From Streptomyces rimosus (GTDB lineage Bacteria > Actinomycetota > Actinomycetes > Streptomycetales > Streptomycetaceae), in NCBI RefSeq assembly GCF_008704655.1, contig NZ_CP023688.1, positions 4,898,001 through 4,962,000 on the forward strand: DNA of 64,000 nucleotides, written 5' to 3'. The notes below the pieces were generated by a model, which saw only the letters and a list, made by a program, of their open reading frames with translations, was not told the DNA's origin and searched no databases. The translations under genes were made by a program, and so were the position numbers. Each line of letters opens with the position of its first letter. The first letter of the stretch is position 1. Shown here one piece after another: positions 52,149-60,790 of this stretch.

Positions 52149-54380
52149 ATGTCTGTTTCCACTGATCAGTCCGTCCTGCCCGCGGCCGACGAGCAGGCCC
52201 CCCAGCAGGACCAGGCCGTCGCCGAGACGGTGACCGAGGCGGCCGCCCAGGCCGAGTCCCCCGAGACGGCCGAGTCCCCCGAGGACGCCGCCCCGCAGAT
52301 CACCTTCGCCGACCTCGGCCTCGACGAGAAGATCGTCCGCAAGCTGGCCGCGAACGGTGTCACCACCCCGTTCCCCATCCAGGCCGCGACCATCCCCGAC
52401 GCGCTCGCCGGCCGCGACATCCTCGGCCGCGGCCGTACCGGCTCCGGCAAGACCCTCTCCTTCGGTCTGCCGCTGCTCAGCCGCCTGGCCGGCGGCCACA
52501 CCGCGAAGAAGCGCCCGCGCGGCGTCATCCTCACCCCGACCCGTGAGCTGGCCATGCAGGTCAGTGACGCGCTGCAGCCGTACGGCGACGTCCTGGGCCT
52601 CAAGCTCAAGGTCGTCTGCGGCGGTACGTCCATGGGCAACCAGATCTACGCGCTGGAGCGCGGCGTCGACGTGCTCGTCGCCACCCCCGGCCGACTGCGC
52701 GACATCATCAACCGTGGCGCCTGCTCGCTGGACGACGTCGAGACCGCCGTCCTGGACGAGGCCGACCAGATGGCCGACCTGGGCTTCCTGCCCGAGGTCA
52801 CCGAGCTGCTCGACCTGATTCCGTCCGGCGGCCAGCGGATGCTGTTCTCCGCCACGATGGAGAACGAGATCGGCACCCTGGTCAAGCGCTACCTGACCGA
52901 CCCGGCGACCCACGAGGTCGACGCGGCCCAGGGCGCGGTCACCACCATGACCCACCACGTGCTGGTCGTGAAGCCGAAGGACAAGGCGCCGGTCACCGCC
53001 GCCATCGCCGCCCGCAAGGGCCGCACCATCATCTTCGTGCGCACCCAGCTCGGCGCCGACCGCGTCGCCGAGCAGCTCTGCGACTCCGGCGTGCGCGCCG
53101 ACGCGCTGCACGGCGGCATGACGCAGGGCGCCCGTACGCGCACGCTGGCCGACTTCAAGGACGGTTACGTCAACGTCCTCGTCGCCACCGACGTCGCCGC
53201 CCGCGGTATCCACGTCGACGGCATCGACCTGGTCCTGAACGTGGACCCGGCCGGCGACCACAAGGACTACCTGCACCGTTCCGGCCGTACCGCCCGTGCG
53301 GGCCAGTCCGGCACGGTCGTCTCGCTGGCCCTGCCGCACCAGCGCCGCCAGATCTTCCGCCTCATGGAGGACGCGGGCGTGGACGCCTCGCGTCACATCG
53401 TCGGCGGCGCCGGCGCCTTCGACGAGGACGTGGCCCGGATCACCGGCGCCCGCTCGCTCACCGAGGTGCAGGCCGACTCGGCGACCAACTCCGCCAAGCA
53501 GGCCGAGCGCGAGGCCCAGGAGCTCTCCCGCGAGCTGGAGCGCGCGCAGCGCCGTGCGGCCGAGCTGCGCGAGGAGGCCAACCGCCTGACCGCCCGCGCC
53601 GCGCGCGAGCGGGGCGAGGACCCGGAGGAGGCGATCGCCGCCGCCGAGGCCGCCGTGGAGGAGGCCGCCGAGGCCGTCGTACCGGCCCAGGCCGCTCCCG
53701 AGGCCGACGAGGCGCCGCGCCGCTCCACGTACCGCGACGAGCGGGGCAACTACGAGCGCCGTGACCGCCGGGACAACGACCGCGGTGACCGTGGTGGCGA
53801 CCGCGGTGGCTTCCGTCGTGACGACCGTTCCGGTGGCGGTTTCAACCGTGACCGCCGTGACGACCGCTCCGGTGGTGGCTTCAACCGTGACCGTCGCGAC
53901 GACCGCTCGGGCGGCGGCTTCCGCCGTGACGACCGTTCCGGTGGCGGCTTCAACCGCGACCGCCGCGACGACCGCGGTGACCGTGGCGACCGGGGTGACC
54001 GTGGCGGCTTCCGTCGTGACGACCGCTCCGGTGGTGGCTTCAACCGTGACCGTCGTGACGACCGCTCCGGCGGTGGCTTCAGCCGCGACCGTCGTGACGA
54101 CCGCTCGGGCGGCGGCTTCAACCGCGACCGCGGCGACCGCCCGAACCGTTCCTTCAACCGTGACGACCGCTCCGGCGGCCGCCCGGGCGGCGGCTACCGC
54201 TCCGGTGGCGGCGACCGTCCGTACAACCGCGACCGCCGCGACGACCGCCCCTCCTCGGGCGGCGGCTACCGCTCGGGCGGCGGCGACCGTCCGTACGGCC
54301 GCCGTGACGACCACCGCGGCCACGGCGCCGGCTCCTTCGGCCGCCGTGACGACAAGCCGCGCTGGAAGCGCAACGGCTGA
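52149..54380 (+). CDS. DEAD-box RNA helicase with Arg/Gly/Asp repeat tail
   Basis: This 743-aa helicase has the Q motif region, Walker A GRTGSGKT (K101), PTRELAMQ, DEAD at 203-206, FSATM and HRSGRTARAG. It remodels RNA, likely in cold adaptation, ribosome assembly or mRNA decay. A helical Glu/Ala/Arg-rich section at about residues 430-530 is followed by some 200 residues of repeats of the type DDRSGGGFNRDRR, which resemble RGG boxes and could bind RNA or drive condensation. The ATG at 52149 is the chosen start; an upstream frame extends to 52053 but lacks coding features. Confidence 0.95.
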   Translation: MSVSTDQSVLPAADEQAPQQDQAVAETVTEAAAQAESPETAESPEDAAPQITFADLGLDEKIVRKLAANGVTTPFPIQAATIPDALAGRDILGRGRTGSGKTLSFGLPLLSRLAGGHTAKKRPRGVILTPTRELAMQVSDALQPYGDVLGLKLKVVCGGTSMGNQIYALERGVDVLVATPGRLRDIINRGACSLDDVETAVLDEADQMADLGFLPEVTELLDLIPSGGQRMLFSATMENEIGTLVKRYLTDPATHEVDAAQGAVTTMTHHVLVVKPKDKAPVTAAIAARKGRTIIFVRTQLGADRVAEQLCDSGVRADALHGGMTQGARTRTLADFKDGYVNVLVATDVAARGIHVDGIDLVLNVDPAGDHKDYLHRSGRTARAGQSGTVVSLALPHQRRQIFRLMEDAGVDASRHIVGGAGAFDEDVARITGARSLTEVQADSATNSAKQAEREAQELSRELERAQRRAAELREEANRLTARAARERGEDPEEAIAAAEAAVEEAAEAVVPAQAAPEADEAPRRSTYRDERGNYERRDRRDNDRGDRGGDRGGFRRDDRSGGGFNRDRRDDRSGGGFNRDRRDDRSGGGFRRDDRSGGGFNRDRRDDRGDRGDRGDRGGFRRDDRSGGGFNRDRRDDRSGGGFSRDRRDDRSGGGFNRDRGDRPNRSFNRDDRSGGRPGGGYRSGGGDRPYNRDRRDDRPSSGGGYRSGGGDRPYGRRDDHRGHGAGSFGRRDDKPRWKRNG

Positions 54381-54396
54381 CGCGGGTCTGTGACAT

Positions 54397-54453
54397 CGCG
54401 GGGCCCGCACCGTACTTCCGTACATCGTCACGGAAGCCGGTGCGGGCCCCGCG
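54397..54453. terminator. terminator after the DEAD-box gene
   Basis: CGCGGGGCCCGCACCG (54397-54412) pairs with CGGTGCGGGCCCCGCG (54438-54453), and an inner TTCCGT/ACGGAA pair extends the stem around a short loop. It is a strong hairpin without a T tract. Confidence 0.85.
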
Positions 54454-54610
54454 TCACAACTGCGGCTCCCGCACGGCCCGTTACCCGTACGCCGCGCCGC
54501 ACACCGGGCCCGCCCGCCATCCTCGCCCCGAAGCGGACGCATCCGCTCCGGCCCTCCGATGGCCAATGCCTTCGGGCTGCGGCGGGTACGCGGGCTATGC
54601 TGCTCGGTGC

Positions 54611-54683
54611 GGGCCATTAGCTCAATTGGCAGAGCAGTGGACTTTTAATCCATTGGTTCAGGGTTCGAGCCCCTGATGGCCCA
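54611..54683 (+). tRNA. tRNA-Lys(TTT), integration site
   Basis: A 73-nt tRNA with acceptor GGGCCAT/ATGGCCC, discriminator A, anticodon loop CTTTTAA (TTT) and T-loop TTCGAGC. The integrase gene of the adjacent element runs into it from the right and stops inside it, showing that the element is integrated here. The 3' half of the tRNA is therefore attL and the copied segment should recur at the far end. Confidence 0.97.
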
Positions 54684-56329
54684 CCGTCATCGGTTGAGGA
54701 AACCTCCTCTGACCTGCGAGGCAGCGACCCCATCGGCTCAGGCCGGTCGGGGCGCTGTTTCCTTTCCGGCCCGTGCGTGAGCGATGCGTGAGCGGGAGCG
54801 CCGGAGTCCTTGCCGACGGGTGTCTTCCGGCGACTCCTCGGAATGAGCTGCGCCGCCCTCTCGGCTATCTCACGGTCGAGCTCGGGCAGCAGACTCGTGT
54901 ACGTGTCCGAGGTCAGGGCGATGGTGGAGTGGCGCAGGACCTCCTTCACTGTGTGGATGTCCCCGCCGCCTCCGTGGGTAAGGGTGGCCGCGACGTGACG
55001 CAGATCGCGGAGCGTGATCGGCGGCAGGTCCGTGGACGCCAGAATGCGGCGGAACGTCTCTGAGACGGATTCCGGGTGCAGGGGCGAGCCGTCTTCCTGG
55101 GTGAAGACCTTGCCCGAGTCCTGCCACGCGGAGCCCCACGCCAGGCGCTCCGCGTCCTGACGGGCCTTGTGGGCCCGCAGGACGCCCAGATTCAGGCTGT
55201 CGAGCGCGATCGTGCCGGCGCTGCCGTCGGTCTTGGGCTCGGACTCGTACGGAGCCCAGCCGTCCACCACGATCTCCTTGGCGGGCGTGATCAGCCCCGC
55301 CTCCAGGTCGATGTCCGTCCACTCCTGCCCGACGCCCTCACCGCGCCGCAGACCGCGTGTCCCCACGAGGTGGAAGAACGGGTACAGGCGGTCGCCCTCG
55401 GCGGCGTCGAGGAAGACACCGAACTGTGCCGGAGTCCACACCATGACGGGACTCGGCAGCGTGCCCGTCTCGCGCCACCGGCGGACGCGCTCCTCCGTCC
55501 ACAGCAGAGGCTTCGGCCGCTTGCCGGATTCGAGTTCGACGTGGGCCGCCGGGTTGAACGTGATGAGCTGCTGGGCGATGGCGGCGTTGAGCGCGGCGCG
55601 CAGAGTCCGGCGGACAGCCTGCCGGGTGGCCGGGCCGTTCGGCTTCCGGAACGGCTTCATCCCGGCCAGCTTTCGCCGCTCCTCGGCCAGACGCGCTCGC
55701 TCGGCGGCCGTGGGACGTCCCGGCTTACTCAGCTTGCAGCGCGTGATCTGCTCGGTGCGGGCCCGGTTCTCGGCCTCGATCACCTCGTTCTGGAGCGCGA
55801 TGGCATCGAACATTTCCACCAGGTGGCCGACGTGGAGACGGTCGAGGCGGAGGTGCCCGATGCGCGGCTTCAGGTGCACACGAATGTGCGAGGCGTAGCC
55901 GTTGAGCGTCGTCTTGCGCCGCTTCTTGGAGGCAAACCACGAGTCGAGACACTCCCCGACGGTGACGGTGCCACGCAGCGCCAGACCCGCCCTCAGCCGG
56001 CGCCGGGTCTCCTCAGGCTCGGGCAGCGGCGCCTTCTCGTCGGCGATCTCCTCCAGCATGGCGGTCAGCCGCTCAGTGCTGTCCGGGTCGTCCTGATCGA
56101 CGAGGGCGAGGAGTGCGCGTATGCGGTCGAGGTCGGCCTGGGCGGCCTTGAGGCTCTCGTAGCCGGCGCGGCTGAAGGAGCGGCGGGCGCCGTCTTCGCG
56201 GGGCGGCAGCTCCTGGCGTATCGAGTAGGAGCCGTGCTTCCGGTTGGTGAGCTTGGGGCAGCTCTTGCCGAGCGGTTTGCCGGTGTGGGGGTCGCGGCAG
56301 TAGCAGCGGCGGTGAGTGGAGCCCTTCAA
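54617..56329 (-). CDS. int: tyrosine recombinase (integrase), 3' end inside tRNA-Lys
   Basis: This 570-aa site-specific recombinase should catalyse excision and integration at tRNA-Lys. It has an N-terminal arm-binding part with Cys/His (CYCRDPHTGKPLGKSCPK), an SAM-like core domain (TVGECLDSWFASKKRRKTTL) and a catalytic domain with HLVGTRGLRRGE (Arg), the TLRDLRHVAATL box and LRHSTIALTSDTYTSL with Tyr nucleophile. The box II segment has Arg where most members have His. The start is TTG 56329 after GGAGGA and overlaps the xre stop by 4 nt. The last 21 codons and the TAA lie within the tRNA (54617-54683). Confidence 0.93.
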   Translation of the reverse strand: MKGSTHRRCYCRDPHTGKPLGKSCPKLTNRKHGSYSIRQELPPREDGARRSFSRAGYESLKAAQADLDRIRALLALVDQDDPDSTERLTAMLEEIADEKAPLPEPEETRRRLRAGLALRGTVTVGECLDSWFASKKRRKTTLNGYASHIRVHLKPRIGHLRLDRLHVGHLVEMFDAIALQNEVIEAENRARTEQITRCKLSKPGRPTAAERARLAEERRKLAGMKPFRKPNGPATRQAVRRTLRAALNAAIAQQLITFNPAAHVELESGKRPKPLLWTEERVRRWRETGTLPSPVMVWTPAQFGVFLDAAEGDRLYPFFHLVGTRGLRRGEGVGQEWTDIDLEAGLITPAKEIVVDGWAPYESEPKTDGSAGTIALDSLNLGVLRAHKARQDAERLAWGSAWQDSGKVFTQEDGSPLHPESVSETFRRILASTDLPPITLRDLRHVAATLTHGGGGDIHTVKEVLRHSTIALTSDTYTSLLPELDREIAERAAQLIPRSRRKTPVGKDSGAPAHASLTHGPERKQRPDRPEPMGSLPRRSEEVSSTDDGGPSGARTLNQWIKSPLLCQLS

Positions 56330-57006
56330 AGGCGTTCCTCCGGGGTCGGGTCGGTATCGGGTTCGGGCGGGTCGACGTCGCCCAGCGCGGGAGGCAGGTC
56401 GGGCGGGGTGGCCCCCGCGTCGCGCAGGTCGCGGCGGAGGTAGCGGAGGTTGTACTTGGCGGAGATGGCCTGGTCCGCGTACTTGGTCCGCCTGCGCTCG
56501 GCTTCTTCCTGCTGGGCACGGCTGGTGGCCGTCTTGGCGGTGAACTGCGCCTGCTCCGCCTCTTCGAGCGCGGCGAGGGCGGTGCGTACGAGGGCGGAGT
56601 GACGCTCGAAGTCGGGGACCAGGCCCGCATCACGCCCGGACACGTCCTCCTCGCCGGTGAAGCGTCGCAGGGCGTCCCAGGTCGGCACGAGGCTCTGGAA
56701 CGGCAGTTCCTGGGTCTGGTCGACGTAACCGACCGGGAATATCAGGCAAACCGGATACGTCCTCAGGGCGGCGGCCAGGACCATGACGTCCACCAAGGGG
56801 AGGTTGGCCCGGCGCCCGGATTCCATGTTGGCGATCACGTTGCGCGGGATGGGGTGCCCGAGCTGCTCGCACCGCTCCGCCAGATCCTGTGCGCTCCACC
56901 CTCTCGCCTTCCTTCTTCGCCGGACTTCGCCGGCCACATTGGCCTTGACCCGGTCCGCCCACTCGGGAACGTCGTCCTCTTCATCATCCAAACCGTGTTG
57001 TGTCAT
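56326..57006 (-). CDS. XRE-family transcriptional regulator
   Basis: This 226-aa protein has an N-terminal Cro/CI-type HTH (EVRRRRKARGWSAQDLAERC, then IPRNVIANMESGRRANLPLV) and a long helical C-terminal part with KTATSRAQQEEAERRRTKYA, possibly coiled coil. It overlaps int by 4 nt and is in the same operon, while the xis-like gene is divergent 97 bp away. It is the likely repressor that keeps the element quiescent. The ATG at 57006 is used. Confidence 0.92.
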   Translation of the reverse strand: MTQHGLDDEEDDVPEWADRVKANVAGEVRRRRKARGWSAQDLAERCEQLGHPIPRNVIANMESGRRANLPLVDVMVLAAALRTYPVCLIFPVGYVDQTQELPFQSLVPTWDALRRFTGEEDVSGRDAGLVPDFERHSALVRTALAALEEAEQAQFTAKTATSRAQQEEAERRRTKYADQAISAKYNLRYLRRDLRDAGATPPDLPPALGDVDPPEPDTDPTPEERL

Positions 57007-57103
57007 GCAGACACATTAGCTTGGTCATCGTGGTAGGTGGGCGCCTGGAGCCGGACGTGACCCTCACGTTCGCCGACGGCTGTACCGGAAGGGGTGCGCA
57101 CCC

Positions 57104-57334
57104 ATGTACGACGACTCGATGGCTGGACGACCGAAGGGGATGAGCCGGGAGGAGATGCTCGCTCTGCCCGCCGCTGTTGACCTGGAAACGGGCAATCGAG
57201 CACTGGGGCTGGGGCGGAGCAAGGGATACGAGCTGGCCAAGCGCGGCCAGTACCCGTGCAAGGTCCTGCGGCTGGGCAACACCTACCGAGTGGTGACCGC
57301 CGACCTGCTGGAGCTGCTGGGTCTGGCGGCGTGA
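57104..57334 (+). CDS. excisionase-like small DNA-binding protein
   Basis: This 76-aa protein has an AlpA/excisionase-type winged HTH: LPAAVDLETGNRALGLGRSK GYELAKRGQYPCKVLRLGNT YRVVTADLLELL. It would direct the integrase to excision. The ATG at 57104 follows GGAAGGGG; a second ATG at 57119 is possible. It faces away from xre and int and begins the plus-strand gene series. Confidence 0.8.
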   Translation: MYDDSMAGRPKGMSREEMLALPAAVDLETGNRALGLGRSKGYELAKRGQYPCKVLRLGNTYRVVTADLLELLGLAA

Positions 57335-57570
57335 GGGTGAAGCAACGTAGCAACCCTGTCTGCGCTGAGCTGACACAGAAACGCTGGACTGTAGCGGGGT
57401 GCGGTCGTACGGTCTGTGGTCCCTCGCCGCGGTCGAACGGCCGCGAGACGCGGGTGGGCCCCCGGCGGGGCAACGCCGGAGGCCCGAGCAGAACCCCTCC
57501 ATGGCCTCGTATGAACCGACCCGGCGGCAAGGGCGGGCAAGCCCGGAACCGCCAGATGAGGAGCTGCCCT

Positions 57571-58902
57571 GTGCAACCTACGACACCCGGCCCGAATCCC
57601 GTGGGCGGCCGAGCAGCCTGGCCGACCGTGGCAATACCGGGGGAGCCGGGTGCTCGCCCAGCCGACGACCGGACCGGAGATGTGGTCGAACCCACGGCGG
57701 GCAGCGCATCGGACCAGTTGCCGGTCCGGGAGCCCCTGAGGACGGGCGGAAAGGGGCTTGTCGGTCCCTTGACGGAAGGCGAGCAGGCACTGGCTGACCT
57801 GCGGGCGCAGGTACGGCGGTACGTGATCCTGCCGAGCGAGGAAACCCTCACGGCCGTGACGTTGTGGGTGGCTGCCACCCACCTGCAGCGCGCGTGGCAG
57901 CACGCACCCCGCCTGGCGGTGGTGGGGCCGGCCAAGCGGTGCGGGAAGTCGCGGCTGCTGGACGTGGTGACCGAGACGGTGCACAACCACCTGATCACGG
58001 TCAACGCCAGCGCATCGGCGATCTTCCGCTCGATCACCGACGAAGACCCGCCGACCCTTCTCGTCGACGAGGCCGACACCCTTTTCGGCACGGCCAAGGT
58101 GGCGGAGAAGAACGAGGAGCTGCGGGGCCTGCTCAACGCCGGTCACCAGCGCAACCGGCCCACCCTGCGGGTCGGCGGCAACGATCACAAGCCGCAGAAG
58201 TTCCCCACCTTCGCCATGGCCGCGCTCGCCGGTATCGGCGACCTGCCGGACACGATCATGGACCGGTCCGTGGTCATCCGGATGCGCCGCCGGGGGCCGG
58301 GAGAGAAGTACGACTCCTTCCGTACCGGTCGCGACACGCCTGCCCTTCACCGGACCCGCGGCCGACTCTCCGCATGGCTGAAGCCGCTGTACCGGCAGGC
58401 GATGGACAGCGAGCCGGACATGCCGGTCGAGGACCGCGCGGCGGACACCTGGGAACCGCTGGTGATCGTCGCCGATCTCGCCGGAGGTGAGTGGCCAGGA
58501 CTTGCCCGCAATGCCTGCCGGACCATGGTCGGTCACGAGGCCGGGCAGGACGAGGAGGGGGGCCTGCGGACCCGCATCCTGGTCGACATCCGCCGGGCCT
58601 TCGCCGCCGAGGGCGATCCCGCGGTCCTGCGGACGAGTCGCCTGCTCGACCACCTCAACGCGGACAAGGAAGCACCGTGGGCCGAGCACGGCGCCAACGG
58701 CCTCACCCCGCGCGGCCTTCAGTTGCTGCTGAAGGACTACGGCATCAGCTCGGCCAACCGCCGCTTCCCCGACGGCGCCCAGGCCAAGGGCTTCGCGCGG
58801 AACCAGTTCGTCGACGCGTGGTACCGCTACTGCCCCGAGCCCGTGCCTGCGGCCGGGGCCGCCCATCCGGTGGCTGAGCTGTTGCCCGGCACTGCCACCT
58901 GA
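57571..58902 (+). CDS. DUF3631-domain ATPase
   Basis: This 443-aa protein has Walker A in LAVVGPAKRCGKSRLLDVV and Walker B in PTLLVDEADTLFG, followed by the DUF3631 region (EHGANGLTPRGLQLLLKDYG, FARNQFVDAWYRYC) at the C-terminus. Such proteins occur on actinobacterial plasmids and integrative elements and may act in replication, although this is not proven. The GTG at 57571 is chosen: GAGGAG lies 7 nt upstream. The frame is open back to 57256 but with no ribosome site. A structured element follows 12 bp after its stop. Confidence 0.85.
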   Translation: MQPTTPGPNPVGGRAAWPTVAIPGEPGARPADDRTGDVVEPTAGSASDQLPVREPLRTGGKGLVGPLTEGEQALADLRAQVRRYVILPSEETLTAVTLWVAATHLQRAWQHAPRLAVVGPAKRCGKSRLLDVVTETVHNHLITVNASASAIFRSITDEDPPTLLVDEADTLFGTAKVAEKNEELRGLLNAGHQRNRPTLRVGGNDHKPQKFPTFAMAALAGIGDLPDTIMDRSVVIRMRRRGPGEKYDSFRTGRDTPALHRTRGRLSAWLKPLYRQAMDSEPDMPVEDRAADTWEPLVIVADLAGGEWPGLARNACRTMVGHEAGQDEEGGLRTRILVDIRRAFAAEGDPAVLRTSRLLDHLNADKEAPWAEHGANGLTPRGLQLLLKDYGISSANRRFPDGAQAKGFARNQFVDAWYRYCPEPVPAAGAAHPVAELLPGTAT

Positions 58903-58914
58903 CCCGACTCGACT

Positions 58915-59034
58915 CGTCGCACTCGTCCCCGCGCAGGTCAGCCCGGGGACGGGTGAGCGACCCGCAACGAGTCGACCCGACATCACCGTGCCACTCGTAC
59001 CTGCCCTGACCAGGCACGCAACGAGTGGTACGAG
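58915..59034 (+). repeat. two-hairpin intergenic element, copy A
   Basis: This 120-bp segment aligns without gaps to 59987-60106 at about 85% identity by hand count. Hairpin 1: CACTCGTCCCCG (58920-58931) with CGGGGACGGGTG (58944-58955), including one T-G pair. Hairpin 2: CGTGCCACTCGT (58987-58998) with ACGAGTGGTACG (59021-59032), also with one G-T. Between them is the invariant CCCGCAACGAGTCGACCCGA. It lies between the DUF3631 stop and the DUF2637 start. Confidence 0.85.
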
Positions 59035-59100
59035 TCACCGCACCGCACGGCGACCCACCGCTCCCCACGCCCGGGGCCGCCGTCCAAGCTGGAGCCCCAC

Positions 59101-59949
59101 TTGCCTTCGCCCAACACCACCGCCCTGGCGTTCCTACGGGGCACCGCGGCGATCCGCCTCGGCATCATCCTGCTCGGCGCGACCGGCTTCGCCCTTTCGT
59201 ACGACGCGCTGCGTCAGATGGCCGTCGCCATCCACATCCGTGGACTGCTGACGTACGCCTTCCCCCTCGTGATCGATGGCTTCATCGCCATCGGCGTCGG
59301 CGCCCTGCTCATCCTGCGCGCTGCGCCACCGCCCTCCCGGCTGTATGTCTGGGCGCTCGTCGGTATCGCCACCGGCACGAGCATCTGGGCCAACGCGCTG
59401 CATGCGATCCGTCTCAACCAGCAGATCCGCCCTACCGGCCTGCACCTGGACGACGTGACCGTCGGAGTTCTGTCGGCCATCGCTCCGCTGGCCCTCGCCG
59501 GTGCCGTTCACCTCTACCTCGTTGTCCGCCGCCACCCCGCCAAGGGCGGTGGCCCTGAGGAGGACGCCACCGCATATCGCCACGTCGGCGCCGTCCGCCA
59601 CAACGACGGTATGGCCGAGTCGCGGCCCCTCCTCGCCGCCGAAGGAGGCCCAGGCTGTGAGGCCCCGGTGCTGAAACCTTGTGCCGATGAGGTGACGGAA
59701 AGCCTCCAGAGCGTGCCGGACGCCCCGACACAATCCGTCAAGCCCAGGGGCCGGCAGCCCAGCGCCACCATGGACCAGCTGCTCACCATCGGCCGCGATG
59801 CTCCCCGAGGACGCGGCGGGCGCATCTCACGCCGCAACGTCGAAGCAGCCATCCGAGCTGAGGGTTTCTCCGTGGGCAAGGACCGCGTGGACGAAGCCAC
59901 CCGCACCCTTCAGACCGAGCTCGATAAGGCCCCTGCCGGGGCGACGTAA
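59101..59949 (+). CDS. DUF2637-domain membrane protein (Spd-like)
   Basis: This 282-aa protein has four membrane helices in its first 150 residues (AIRLGIILLGATGFALSYDA, LLTYAFPLVIDGFIAIGVGA, LYVWALVGIATGTSIWANAL, VGVLSAIAPLALAGAVHLYL) of the DUF2637 family, which includes Streptomyces plasmid spread proteins. The C-terminal part is cytoplasmic, ends with a basic helix (GRISRRNVEAAIRAEGFSVG) and may bind DNA. The start is TTG at 59101 with GGAG 7 nt upstream. It is flanked on both sides by copies of the two-hairpin element. Confidence 0.85.
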   Translation: MPSPNTTALAFLRGTAAIRLGIILLGATGFALSYDALRQMAVAIHIRGLLTYAFPLVIDGFIAIGVGALLILRAAPPPSRLYVWALVGIATGTSIWANALHAIRLNQQIRPTGLHLDDVTVGVLSAIAPLALAGAVHLYLVVRRHPAKGGGPEEDATAYRHVGAVRHNDGMAESRPLLAAEGGPGCEAPVLKPCADEVTESLQSVPDAPTQSVKPRGRQPSATMDQLLTIGRDAPRGRGGRISRRNVEAAIRAEGFSVGKDRVDEATRTLQTELDKAPAGAT

Positions 59950-59986
59950 GCCCGGACGCCGTACCCGTCCCGTCTGCGGCTGATCC

Positions 59987-60106
59987 CGTCCCACTCGTCC
60001 CCGCGCAGGACAGCGCGGGGACGAGTGCCCGGCCCGCAACGAGTCGACCCGACAACACGACCCCACCCGTACCTGCTGTGACCAGGCACGCAACGGGTGG
60101 GACGAG
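59987..60106 (+). repeat. two-hairpin intergenic element, copy B
   Basis: In this copy hairpin 1 is perfect over 15 bp: CACTCGTCCCCGCGC (59992-60006), loop AGGACA, GCGCGGGGACGAGTG (60013-60027). Hairpin 2 is CCCACCCGT (60062-60070) with ACGGGTGGG (60093-60101). Relative to copy A, T-to-C on the left arm (60067) is matched by A-to-G on the right arm (60096). The intervening CCCGCAACGAGTCGACCCGA is identical in both. It lies between the DUF2637 gene and mobC. Confidence 0.85.
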
Positions 60107-60148
60107 ACAGTCCCCTCGATCGGCAACGCTGCCTTGGAGAACAAGCCC

Positions 60149-60790
60149 ATGCATGACTCGCACTACGTATCCGCCGATGAACGGCAGGAGATGGGTACCA
60201 CCGCAACCAGCACAGCAAGGTATGGCGTTGGACCGTCCAAGGGCCGGTCCAACGGGGGTGCCTCCGCCCCGGGGGTGGCGGAGGGGCTCGGGCACCAGGG
60301 GGCGCCCGAGGAGGAGCAGCCCGCCGACACCAGCGCTGTGCCGCTCCCGCGTGCCGCCGACGCTGCCGCCGTGCACCGTGTCGCCCGCCGTCGCAAGCGC
60401 GAGAAAGTGCAGCGCACAGAGCGCGTCGATGTGCGCTACAGCGTCGATGAGAAGGGCGAGATCCTCGCCGAGGCCAGGGCGCTGAACATCGCCGCCGCCC
60501 ACTACGTCGGCGCCATCGTCATGGCCCACGTCCATGGCCACCTCGCGCTGCCGGGACAACGCACCCTGCTCGACGACTACATCGACGAGCTCACCGCCCT
60601 CCGCCAGCAGGTCGCCAAGATCGGACACAACGTCAACCAGGTCGCCAAGAAGCTCAACTCCGGCGGCGATCCACACCCTGGGGATACCGCCGGCCTGGCC
60701 CAGGCCGAGCGCACCCTGACCGCAGCCGCCACCGCAGTTCGCCACATCGCGGCAGCAGCGAACGAGGCTGTGGCCCGGAAGGCGGACTGA
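60149..60790 (+). CDS. mobC: MobC-like relaxosome accessory protein
   Basis: This 213-aa protein has a disordered Gly/Pro/Ala-rich N-terminal 75 residues and then the MobC core RTERVDVRYSVDEKGEILAE, ALNIAAAHYVGAIVMAHVHG and TALRQQVAKIGHNVNQVAKK LN. MobC bends and opens oriT DNA for the relaxase. The ATG at 60149 is preceded by GGAGA at 8-nt spacing, better than the TTG at 60134. It overlaps the relaxase start by 1 nt (TGATG). Confidence 0.9.
   Translation: MHDSHYVSADERQEMGTTATSTARYGVGPSKGRSNGGASAPGVAEGLGHQGAPEEEQPADTSAVPLPRAADAAAVHRVARRRKREKVQRTERVDVRYSVDEKGEILAEARALNIAAAHYVGAIVMAHVHGHLALPGQRTLLDDYIDELTALRQQVAKIGHNVNQVAKKLNSGGDPHPGDTAGLAQAERTLTAAATAVRHIAAAANEAVARKAD

Noticed and set aside
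53780-54140. regular short DNA repeats resembling a CRISPR array
   Set aside because: The repeats are in frame within the helicase gene, encode a periodic DDRSGGGF tail, and have no spacers of constant unique sequence.
51753-54617. 954-codon open frame on the minus strand with Ala/Val/Thr repeats
   Set aside because: It is the antisense shadow of the DEAD-box gene and its repeat tail; no family features.
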